Source: Campylobacterota bacterium (GTDB lineage: Bacteria; Campylobacterota; Campylobacteria; Campylobacterales; Sulfurovaceae). Taken from it: 6,419 bases of DNA. The DNA lies in the NCBI GenBank assembly GCA_030595845.1, contig JAUVCL010000109.1, positions 1 through 6,419 on the forward strand. Direction: 5' to 3'. Position 1 is the stretch's first letter. Every line of letters starts with the position of its first letter. The notes below the pieces were generated by a model. That model was not told where the DNA came from. It searched no databases and saw only the letters and a list, made by a program, of their open reading frames with translations. A program made the translations under genes and the position numbers. Below are positions 1 to 4,809 of the stretch, one piece after another.

Positions 1-303
1 GTTAGCAATACTGACATCAGCCCCTTTCTCTACTAAGAAGGTACAAAGCTCTGGCATATCATCCATGACTGCTTCCATTAGCGGCGTCCATCCTACCCCA
101 TCAACTCTATCTATGTCAGCGCCTTGTTTCAAGAGATAAGTAACCATATCTCTTCTGTCACGTCTAATGGCAATATGAAGTGGCGTCCATCCGTATTTGT
201 TTTGAAGGTTAAGATCCATCCCATTTTTAAATTCTTTCTTAAATGCTTTTAAGTCATTGTTGTATACGATTTTCTCAAGTCTTTCAAAATGATCATCTCT
301 CAT
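1..303 (-). CDS. Ankyrin-repeat protein, N-terminal part (runs off window)
   Basis: An open frame of 101 codons starts at the ATG at 301-303 and is still open at base 1, so the C-terminus lies outside the window. The start is supported by a GGAG Shine-Dalgarno (309-312) five bases upstream. After about 30 charged residues the translation shows two ankyrin units: GWTPLHIAIRRDRRDMVTYL followed by LKQGADID (about residues 41-68), then GWTPLMEAVMDDMPELCTFL followed by VEKGADV (about 74-100). The G-TPLH/M and GAD signatures are typical of the family. No signal peptide is visible, so the visible part looks cytoplasmic. Ankyrin repeats mediate protein-protein contacts; the partner and role cannot be told from this fragment. 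Its transcription diverges from the 421-515 element. Confidence 0.88.
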   Translation of the reverse strand, partial: MRDDHFERLEKIVYNNDLKAFKKEFKNGMDLNLQNKYGWTPLHIAIRRDRRDMVTYLLKQGADIDRVDGVGWTPLMEAVMDDMPELCTFLVEKGADVSIAN

Positions 304-316
304 CTTATCTCCTATG

Positions 317-345
317 TATTTGATTATATTATATTGTATCAAATA
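317..345. promoter_or_regulatory. AT-rich dyad upstream of the ankyrin gene
   Basis: A perfect 8-bp inverted repeat, TATTTGAT (317-324) and ATCAAATA (338-345), has arms 21 bp apart start to start, about two helical turns. It lies directly upstream of the ankyrin Shine-Dalgarno, and its spacer contains minus-strand TATAAT-like hexamers (323-328 and 328-333). It could be an operator over the promoter or a hairpin in the leader. The surroundings are extremely AT-rich, so chance is a real alternative. Confidence 0.3.
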
Positions 346-420
346 ATATAATAATTGTATATACATTAAAAGTTTTCGATTATATTTGTAAAAGATATGT
401 AGTAAAATAGTATCGATTTA

Positions 421-515
421 GAAGGCTTAAGTGCCTGGAGTGAAGGGGTAAGGGAGTTTGCTTACTTATTAGCTTAATATGGGGTAGCGAGATGCCTTAG
501 TAGGACTTTCCCTTA
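421..515 (+). ncRNA. Candidate structured RNA, unassigned
   Basis: This is a non-coding block of about 45% GC by my count (43 of 95), G-rich on the plus strand, between very AT-rich flanks. TAAGGGA (449-455) pairs perfectly with TCCCTTA (509-515), and inside this TACT (463-466) can pair with AGTA (499-502). AAGGC (422-426) can pair with GCCTT (494-498), which would form a pseudoknot with the first stem. Alternatively AGGC (423-426) can pair with the nearby GCCT (433-436). A weak plus-strand promoter is possible upstream (TTTGTA 385-390, 17 bp, TAGTAT 408-413). It ends next to the stop of the convergent gene at 517. I compared it from memory with tmRNA, SRP RNA, 6S RNA, tRNA and common riboswitches and recognised none. 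The strand is a guess from base composition and the promoter. Confidence 0.25.
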
Positions 516-516
516 T

Positions 517-957
517 TTAGCTCTTTACCCAACGAATAGTCACTTTTCTTTTTCCCCACCTTCTTGCTTTTTTACTATTACATCCCATATAAATATCTAT
601 TTTCTTTTTCCATCGTTTATTCATTTTATCAAGTACTTTATATTTACCCTTTAATCCATCTATAGTCACATAAGAACCATTTCCTAATCCCATCTTTAAT
701 AGATCTCTAGAAACCGCTATAGACTTGACACCAGGCTTGAGTCTGTTATTCCACGCAGCAAGATAGGGTGTACTATCGGTTTCTCGTATACAAGAAGTAT
801 AGGCACTTGCTGTGACTCTTAAAACATGTTCTTTCTGTATTTTAGGTTTAGAAGCCTTAGTAGATTTAGATATTTCCGGTGTAGGAGGTTCTTTGTCACA
901 TCCCAGGAAAAGAAGTGAAAACATAAGTAAGGGTACAAAAACATATTTATTTTTCAT
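517..957 (-). CDS. 3D-domain (double-psi beta-barrel) lipoprotein
   Basis: A 146-residue lipoprotein. Residues 1-20 form a lipoprotein signal peptide (MKNKY, hydrophobic stretch, FLGC) with Cys20 as the lipidated residue. A short Pro/Lys/Ser linker follows to about residue 45. Residues 46-145 look like a 3D domain, the double-psi beta-barrel shared with MltA-type lytic transglycosylases and Bacillus YuiC/YorM-like proteins. The opening strand is RVTASAYTS (47-55), followed by SIAVSRDLL, the G-GSYVTIDG turn, and the two conserved aspartates in KVLDKMNKRW and KKIDIYMG (Asp110, Asp121). Such proteins act on, or bind, peptidoglycan in the periplasm; activity here is inferred from the fold only. 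The domain is compact and very basic at its end. An in-frame ATG at 994-996 would add 13 residues but lacks a Shine-Dalgarno and would bury the signal peptide. A possible minus-strand -10 (TATACT, 1056-1061) and a repeat dyad (1087-1117) lie upstream. Confidence 0.8.
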   Translation of the reverse strand: MKNKYVFVPLLMFSLLFLGCDKEPPTPEISKSTKASKPKIQKEHVLRVTASAYTSCIRETDSTPYLAAWNNRLKPGVKSIAVSRDLLKMGLGNGSYVTIDGLKGKYKVLDKMNKRWKKKIDIYMGCNSKKARRWGKRKVTIRWVKS

Positions 958-961
958 ACGA

Positions 962-967
962 TCCTTT
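962..967 (-). promoter_or_regulatory. Shine-Dalgarno that fixes the 3D lipoprotein start
   Basis: AAAGGA on the minus strand lies four bases before the ATG at 955-957. The upstream alternative ATG (994-996) is preceded by an AT-rich stretch without a purine box. The site therefore decides in favour of the shorter protein, whose signal peptide begins correctly with MKNK. Confidence 0.7.
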
Positions 968-1086
968 CTTATTAGATATGCCCATATTTTTTTCATAGAA
1001 AATTTTACTCAAAAGGGCTGAATGTAAAATTAACTCAAATGAGCAAAACGTATATAGTATAAAGGGAATAATATAGATATCTATAA

Positions 1087-1117
1087 GTTACTACAAAATA
1101 AATATACATGTAGTAAC
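1087..1117. promoter_or_regulatory. GTTACTACA / TGTAGTAAC dyad, site A
   Basis: A perfect 9-bp inverted repeat: GTTACTACA (1087-1095), 13-bp spacer, TGTAGTAAC (1109-1117). The half-site is the one found in the promoters at 1253-1319 and 2497-2563, with arms one base closer. Read on the minus strand, the repeat is followed after 7 bp by TATCTA (1074-1079), in the same place as the -10 boxes of the other two promoters, but no good -35 hexamer sits in the spacer. A 14-bp palindrome around ATAGATATCTAT (1072-1085) adjoins it. It lies about 130 bp upstream of the 3D lipoprotein start and may control that gene. Confidence 0.5.
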
Positions 1118-1252
1118 ACTGTAAATAAGTGAGCAAATCTTAAAATAAGCGTCTTTAACTAGTATATTTGGAGTAGGTCAGGCTAATTAATGGTATTTGT
1201 AGAAACTCATGTATTGCCGCTATAGTAGGCTTTATCGCCCCATGAAGAATAA
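1118..1252. other. Intergenic stretch with no recognisable gene
   Basis: This is the spacer between site A and the lipoprotein promoter. All frames on both strands are broken by stops, and no frame has a plausible start with a Shine-Dalgarno. One degenerate copy of the regulatory half-site, TTTGTAGAAAC (1196-1206, one mismatch), is present. Two small GGC/GCC hairpins are possible between 1216 and 1240. I see nothing else that can be supported. Confidence 0.5.
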
Positions 1253-1285
1253 TTTGTAGTAACAATATTTATAAATTACTACAAA
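1253..1285 (+). promoter_or_regulatory. Upstream operator half-sites of the lipoprotein promoter
   Basis: TTTGTAGTAA (1253-1262, followed by C) and its exact inverse TTACTACAAA (1276-1285) are separated by 13 bp. The second arm also pairs with the copy at 1296-1306 inside the promoter, so three half-sites are arranged forward, inverted, forward. The same order occurs at 2497-2551 before the EAL gene. Three copies spaced roughly two helical turns apart suggest cooperative binding of a dimeric regulator. Confidence 0.7.
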
Positions 1286-1319
1286 ACACTTGACATTTGT
1301 AGTAACTTTTGTCTATAAT
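1276..1319 (+). promoter_or_regulatory. Operator-embedded sigma70-like promoter of the surface lipoprotein
   Basis: A perfect -35 TTGACA (1290-1295), an 18-bp spacer and a perfect -10 TATAAT (1314-1319). The -35 box lies inside the dyad TTACTACAA (1276-1284) - N12 - TTGTAGTAA (1297-1305), so a protein on the dyad would cover the -35 and half of the spacer. The layout predicts repression, though this is inferred from position. Transcription should begin near 1326, about 40 bases before the ATG at 1366. The arrangement matches the promoter at 2521-2563 almost base for base. Confidence 0.8.
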
Positions 1320-1365
1320 GCATTTATCAGTTTATATTTTCATTAAATAGAAAGAGGTAATACAA

Positions 1366-2484
1366 ATGTACTTATACAAGAAAACAGAGATCGTCTTATT
1401 TGTCATGCTAGTAACTTTATTAACTGGTTGTGGTGGGGGAGGTGGAGATTCATCAACACAAGCAGTTGGAAATTCATCAATACAAGTTGTAGAAACAGTG
1501 GCTTCAAAAGCAGTACAGCAAGGGCATATAACCGATAGTCTTACAGGAAAAGGTTTGGCAAATGTCGAAGTACGTATTGGATCGCAGACAGCTATAACTG
1601 ATATTGATGGGTCCTATACACTTGATAGTCTAACAGAAACGGAAGAAGCAGTTATCAATTTTGAAAAAGAAGGATATCTTCTTGGAAGTAAAAAGATTCA
1701 GCTCAAAACTTTTTCAGAAGACGATATAGTCTCTTCTAATTATCTAGAATATACTATGCATGAAAAGAATTATCAATGGGATTATAATAGTAATGATGAA
1801 GTTACTGGTACCCATGTCATGATCGATGCTTCTGTATCTTACAATAGCATAAATAGTAAATCTTATACGGGAACAAATACAGCAGAATTAATATATTTTG
1901 ACATTACTTCTGATGAAGGAAAAGCTGCTTTTCCCGGTGACTTTAAAGGTATAAACAGTAATGGGGTAATGGTACATTTTGACTCTTACGGCCTGATTAG
2001 TATATTACTTAAAGACAGTGATGGTAATAAACTTCAACTTGCGGAGAATGAAACAGCAACATTACGATTTGATGCGGTTTCTTCTTTGGAAAAGCTAGAC
2101 ACACTTCCTCTATGGTATTATGACTATGATCAGGGACTTTGGTTTGAAAAAGGTTATGCCCAGCTACAGAGTGATGGTAGCTATACAGGTGAGATATCTC
2201 ATCTTGGAACATGGAGTTTGAACAGAGTACTTGAAGATGAGCCTGGTATTTATCGTGGGCGAATTCTTAATGAAGATGGATCACCTATCTGCGATGTGAG
2301 ACTTCAAGCTGTAGGGAACAACTGGATCAGCCATGATCTTTCTACAGATGAAGATGGAGTATTTGAAATTGTAGTAATTCCAGGTGAAGATTTCAAATTG
2401 AAAGCGTATCACTATGAAGAGAAATATGCTGCTGAATCTGGTACTATATCAGCAGTTGCATCAGGTGAAATTGTAGAAATTTAA
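1366..2484 (+). CDS. Surface lipoprotein with two carboxypeptidase-regulatory-like domains
   Basis: A 372-residue protein starting at an ATG eight bases after AGAGG (1353-1357). The signal peptide ends in a lipobox LLTGC (lipidated Cys22) followed by a Gly5 run and a low-complexity Ser/Thr/Gln tether. Residues about 52-115 match a carboxypeptidase-D regulatory-like beta-sandwich (GHITDSLTGKGLANVEVRIG, then a T-D-DGSYTL turn). Residues about 150-285 resemble the bacterial CILP/FAM171-like module, seen in TLPLWYYDYDQGLWFEKG and the DGSYTGEISHLGTWS ending. A second regulatory-like repeat follows (about 296-355; YRGRILNEDGSPICDV, TDEDGVFEI). No catalytic motif is visible; these folds usually serve adhesion, scaffolding or ligand binding at the cell surface. 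It has its own operator-embedded promoter, shared in design with the downstream EAL operon, which suggests co-regulation. Function is unknown; the domain calls are from pattern recognition. Confidence 0.82.
   Translation: MYLYKKTEIVLFVMLVTLLTGCGGGGGDSSTQAVGNSSIQVVETVASKAVQQGHITDSLTGKGLANVEVRIGSQTAITDIDGSYTLDSLTETEEAVINFEKEGYLLGSKKIQLKTFSEDDIVSSNYLEYTMHEKNYQWDYNSNDEVTGTHVMIDASVSYNSINSKSYTGTNTAELIYFDITSDEGKAAFPGDFKGINSNGVMVHFDSYGLISILLKDSDGNKLQLAENETATLRFDAVSSLEKLDTLPLWYYDYDQGLWFEKGYAQLQSDGSYTGEISHLGTWSLNRVLEDEPGIYRGRILNEDGSPICDVRLQAVGNNWISHDLSTDEDGVFEIVVIPGEDFKLKAYHYEEKYAAESGTISAVASGEIVEI
1449..1496 (+). repeat. Tandem 24-bp duplication in the lipoprotein tether
   Basis: Two adjacent 24-bp units begin TTCATCAACACAAG (1449) and TTCATCAATACAAG (1473) and then diverge. 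They encode SSTQAVGN and SSIQVVET, just after the Gly5 run that follows the lipidated cysteine. The duplication lengthens the flexible tether by eight residues and may vary in copy number between strains. Confidence 0.6.
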
Positions 2485-2496
2485 ATAAAAAAATAG

Positions 2497-2529
2497 TTGT
2501 AGTAACTTTATTTTTATTTATTACTACAA
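2497..2529 (+). promoter_or_regulatory. Upstream operator half-sites of the EAL operon
   Basis: TTGTAGTAAC (2497-2506) and TTACTACAA (2521-2529) form a 9-bp inverted repeat with a 15-bp spacer, beginning 13 bases after the lipoprotein stop codon. The spacing is 24 bp start to start here against 22 bp at the lipoprotein promoter, so this pair is less constrained than the dyad over the -35. The stem could form in RNA, but no U-run follows, so I read it as an operator rather than a terminator. Confidence 0.65.
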
Positions 2530-2563
2530 TAGACTTGACATGTGTAGTAACTTTATGTATAAT
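2521..2563 (+). promoter_or_regulatory. Operator-embedded sigma70-like promoter of the EAL/GGDEF operon
   Basis: A perfect -35 TTGACA (2535-2540), a 17-bp spacer and a perfect -10 TATAAT (2558-2563). The dyad TTACTACAA (2521-2529) - N12 - TGTGTAGTAA (2541-2550) encloses the -35 exactly as at 1276-1305, with the same 30-bp overall length. Transcription should start near 2570, leaving a leader of about 70 bases with a small hairpin and a strong Shine-Dalgarno. Confidence 0.8.
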
Positions 2564-2582
2564 AGATGTATAAGAGTTAGAT

Positions 2583-2597
2583 TTTCCATTTTGGAAA
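2583..2597 (+). other. Leader hairpin before the EAL gene
   Basis: TTTCCA (2583-2588), a three-base loop and TGGAAA (2592-2597) form a 6-bp stem in the predicted 5' untranslated region. It is well clear of the GGAGG Shine-Dalgarno (2629-2633), so it may protect the transcript end rather than block translation. The evidence is the palindrome only. Confidence 0.3.
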
Positions 2598-2639
2598 TAT
2601 CTTTAAGTAGAAAAGTTTAATAGAATTCGGAGGTCACAA

Positions 2640-4196
2640 ATGCCAATTAGAGCAATTAGCGATAAGCAGTATAAAGGTGTGAGTGAACTGTATCGTAAAT
2701 CTGATGGACAGGTTACAGGTTACTACGTTACCTATAGAGATATAGAGGGCAGACCGATCAAAAGAAGAGTAGATGCTGACAACAGAGACGATGCTTTACT
2801 CAAACTTGGAGAAATTAAACAGGAAATTGACTTAGAAAAACAAGGAAAAATTATGAGCTCTACACTTAGAATGCCTATACAAAGCGTATTGACAAAAGTA
2901 ACTGCTACAACAAAACCACTTGTTGATGTATCTGTAAATAGAATGCAAGATCACCAGAAGATCATTTCTGCACATAAGGGTGTCTCTATAGTATCACTCA
3001 TTGATATTGTTGCATTTGATGATATCAATATCCTTTATGGCTATGAAACGGGTGTACGTATGGTTGAGCAAATGCAGTCTACGATCCATGATACACTAAA
3101 AGAAATGGACAGTAGCGGTGTATTTTCTAAACACGGTGTTAAAACTTTTTCCTATGATCTTTTCCATGTACATGCAGATAAACTCTGTTTGTTCATTAAA
3201 AATGATTTTAATCATCGCTTGATGGATCTCATCGTTAAAACGCTTTTAACAAATATTTCAAACCATAAATTCATTATTTCTGATGACAGTCACATTCATA
3301 TCAATGCGACAATAGGTGCGACTAAAGCAGAAGGTTCTACAAGTTTGATCTATGCAGAAAAAGCATTGAAGGAAGCCAAAAGCTACCAAAGCTCTTATAT
3401 TTTTCATGACAGTAATTCGATGAAGAATGAACATCTTACCAATAATGTGTATGAGACATTGATCTCTAATATCAAAGAGGGGACTGTTACTCCTTATTTT
3501 CAAGGGATATTTGCTACTGCAGACTGTACGGTTCCTTATAAGTATGAAAGTCTTATGAGACTTCTTGACAGTGAAGGGCGTGTATTATCTCCTGCTGTAT
3601 TTATGGACAAATCAAAAGAGTATCGTCTCTATACACAGTTGATGTCTCAGATGATAGATAAAGTATTTGATGTCATTAACAGCCATAATGTCGCTGTGAC
3701 CTTGAATCTCTCTTATCTTGACATCAACAATCCTGAACTCTGTGATACGTTGATGGCTAAAGTTAAACAAATGGATGATGCCAGTCGTTTGACGATTGAG
3801 ATAGTAGAGAGTGAGCAGATCCGTGATCTTGAAATGGTCAATGAGTTTATTTTTTCTCTCAAAAAACGTGGTGTATGCATTGCTATTGATGATTTTGGCA
3901 GCGGATTTTCTAATTTTGATACCATTGTGAACCTTGATATTGATTATGTAAAACTAGACGGTTCTCTCGTTTCAAAAATACATGATAATAAATACAGGGT
4001 TATCATTCAAAATATGGTCAACATCTGTCATGATCTTGGGATCAAGACAATCGCTGAATATATCAGTGATGAGAGTATTATGGAAGAGGCAAAAAACGTT
4101 GGCGTTGATTATTTGCAAGGCTTCCATTTACATCAGCCTCAACACTGGGATACGGTTAAGAAAACATTTAATGTGAAAGGAGTTGAAAATGCATAA
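2640..4196 (+). CDS. EAL phosphodiesterase-like protein with degenerate GGDEF and integrase-like N-terminus
   Basis: 518 residues; the ATG lies six bases after CGGAGG (2628-2633). Residues about 10-70 (YKGVSELYRK..., YYVTYRDIEGRPIKRRVDA, a helix ending LEKQGK) resemble the small three-stranded arm-binding domain at the front of tyrosine recombinases, but no recombinase catalytic domain follows. Residues about 112-258 have a GGDEF fold (IDIVAFDDINILYGYETGVR), yet the signature loop reads HADKL (178-182), so cyclase activity is not expected. Residues about 275-510 are an EAL domain with every residue I would look for: Glu303 in ESL, Asn356, Glu387, Asp417-Asp418 in DDFGSGFSNF, Lys438, Glu473 and Gln493. 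It is thus probably competent to hydrolyse cyclic di-GMP to pGpG, or at least to bind it. No membrane segment or signal peptide is visible, so it is cytoplasmic. It is translationally coupled to the next gene. Whether the N-terminal domain binds DNA is unproven. Confidence 0.88.
   Translation: MPIRAISDKQYKGVSELYRKSDGQVTGYYVTYRDIEGRPIKRRVDADNRDDALLKLGEIKQEIDLEKQGKIMSSTLRMPIQSVLTKVTATTKPLVDVSVNRMQDHQKIISAHKGVSIVSLIDIVAFDDINILYGYETGVRMVEQMQSTIHDTLKEMDSSGVFSKHGVKTFSYDLFHVHADKLCLFIKNDFNHRLMDLIVKTLLTNISNHKFIISDDSHIHINATIGATKAEGSTSLIYAEKALKEAKSYQSSYIFHDSNSMKNEHLTNNVYETLISNIKEGTVTPYFQGIFATADCTVPYKYESLMRLLDSEGRVLSPAVFMDKSKEYRLYTQLMSQMIDKVFDVINSHNVAVTLNLSYLDINNPELCDTLMAKVKQMDDASRLTIEIVESEQIRDLEMVNEFIFSLKKRGVCIAIDDFGSGFSNFDTIVNLDIDYVKLDGSLVSKIHDNKYRVIIQNMVNICHDLGIKTIAEYISDESIMEEAKNVGVDYLQGFHLHQPQHWDTVKKTFNVKGVENA
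4176..4182 (+). promoter_or_regulatory. Shine-Dalgarno inside the EAL gene, sets the start of the overlapping gene
   Basis: AAAGGAG lies within the last codons of the EAL gene, six bases before the ATG at 4189. The TTG at 4183 touches the box directly and is too close to be used. The two genes overlap by ATGCATAA (4189-4196), which favours translational coupling and roughly equal production of the two proteins. Confidence 0.75.
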
Positions 4197-4728
4197 TGAA
4201 AATGATAAATTAGTAACTGCTATAGAGTTAGATAAAACAAAGTCTGACATACTATTGTTACGTGAACAACTTTTTTCAGATGATATCACACAGAGTAAAA
4301 ACAGATTATGGATAGTGAAACATAAGTTGAACAATTACGAAACGTTTAATGATTTTGGATTTTTGGTAAGTATTAAAATTTCTGAGTATGCATCAATACT
4401 AAAAGAGTATGATGTAAATGTGGGTAACAAACTGTTAAAACTCGTTTGTGACTATATGAGCTATTATATGAAGGAACAACATATTACTCATGAGATCGTT
4501 CGTTATAATGAAGATAACTTTTTGATCTTTATGCATGATATGAATGAAGAAGAAGTAGAACAAATTGTTTTCACCATGCACAAGAGTATGGAGAACTATA
4601 AGTTCAAACATCGTAGTAAGATGTTCAATCTGATCTTTTATTCTGCAGTGATGCAATATATCAAAAATGAATCTTTCTCATCTGTACTTGATCTCTTGGA
4701 TGAAAAGCTTTTTGAAAGTAAAGTATAG
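4189..4728 (+). CDS. Stand-alone degenerate GGDEF-domain protein
   Basis: 179 residues, second gene of the EAL operon. After a short N-terminal helix (about 1-30) the whole protein follows the GGDEF fold: DDITQSKNR (31-39) stands for the usual D-LTGL-NR, YDVNVGNKLLKLVCDYM (74-90) for the YGH-GD-LL helix, and RYNEDNFLIFM (105-115) for the R-GGDEF strand. The signature loop is NEDNF (107-111), so the catalytic glycines and acidic pair are altered and diguanylate cyclase activity is unlikely. It lacks a sensor domain, a membrane segment and a C-terminal EAL. An 8-bp overlap with the EAL gene suggests it is a partner or regulatory subunit for that protein, perhaps through GGDEF-GGDEF pairing; this is inference. 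It could instead bind GTP or another nucleotide. Confidence 0.8.
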   Translation: MHNENDKLVTAIELDKTKSDILLLREQLFSDDITQSKNRLWIVKHKLNNYETFNDFGFLVSIKISEYASILKEYDVNVGNKLLKLVCDYMSYYMKEQHITHEIVRYNEDNFLIFMHDMNEEEVEQIVFTMHKSMENYKFKHRSKMFNLIFYSAVMQYIKNESFSSVLDLLDEKLFESKV

Positions 4729-4746
4729 CCTAGGTAACGGCTGTAC
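4723..4746. terminator. Hairpin in the convergent spacer, possible terminator
   Basis: GTATAGCC (4723-4730) and GGCTGTAC (4739-4746) form an 8-bp stem with one wobble pair and an 8-base loop; the stem contains the stop codon of the GGDEF gene. On the plus strand no U-run follows. On the minus strand it is followed by a T-rich stretch (TTTACTTTC), so it could end transcripts of the hydrolase gene 64 bp beyond its stop. The rest of the spacer to 4809 shows nothing. Confidence 0.35.
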
Positions 4747-4809
4747 AGGAGAAGGAATAAGTATTAGGGAAGAAATTTAAACAGGCTAAGTTATCTGATA
4801 GAATAAACA

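Noticed and set aside
398..405. TGTAGTAA upstream of the 421-515 element
   Set aside because: A single half-site with no partner at the expected 20-24 bp and no -10 at the spacing seen in the two real promoters.
994..996. Earlier ATG for the 3D lipoprotein, adding 13 residues
   Set aside because: No Shine-Dalgarno precedes it and the added residues would sit in front of a normal lipoprotein signal peptide that has its own good start at 955-957.
1192..1242. Short frame ending CIAAIVGFIAP that looks like a gene remnant
   Set aside because: About 22 codons between stops with no start or ribosome site; too short to separate from chance.
1253..1305. Repeats as recombination sites of an invertible promoter
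   Set aside because: No recombinase catalytic domain is encoded in the window, and the half-sites keep a fixed position relative to the -35 and -10 boxes, which fits operators better.
2369..2377. Exact TTGTAGTAA inside the lipoprotein gene
   Set aside because: It lacks an inverted partner and a promoter nearby and falls in ordinary codons; I treat it as chance.
2497..2529. Inverted repeat after the lipoprotein stop read as a terminator
   Set aside because: There is no U-run after the stem, and the same repeat exists upstream of the lipoprotein promoter where no gene ends on the plus strand.
4183..4185. TTG start for the second operon gene
   Set aside because: It directly adjoins the AAAGGAG box, too close for initiation; the ATG at 4189 has ideal six-base spacing.
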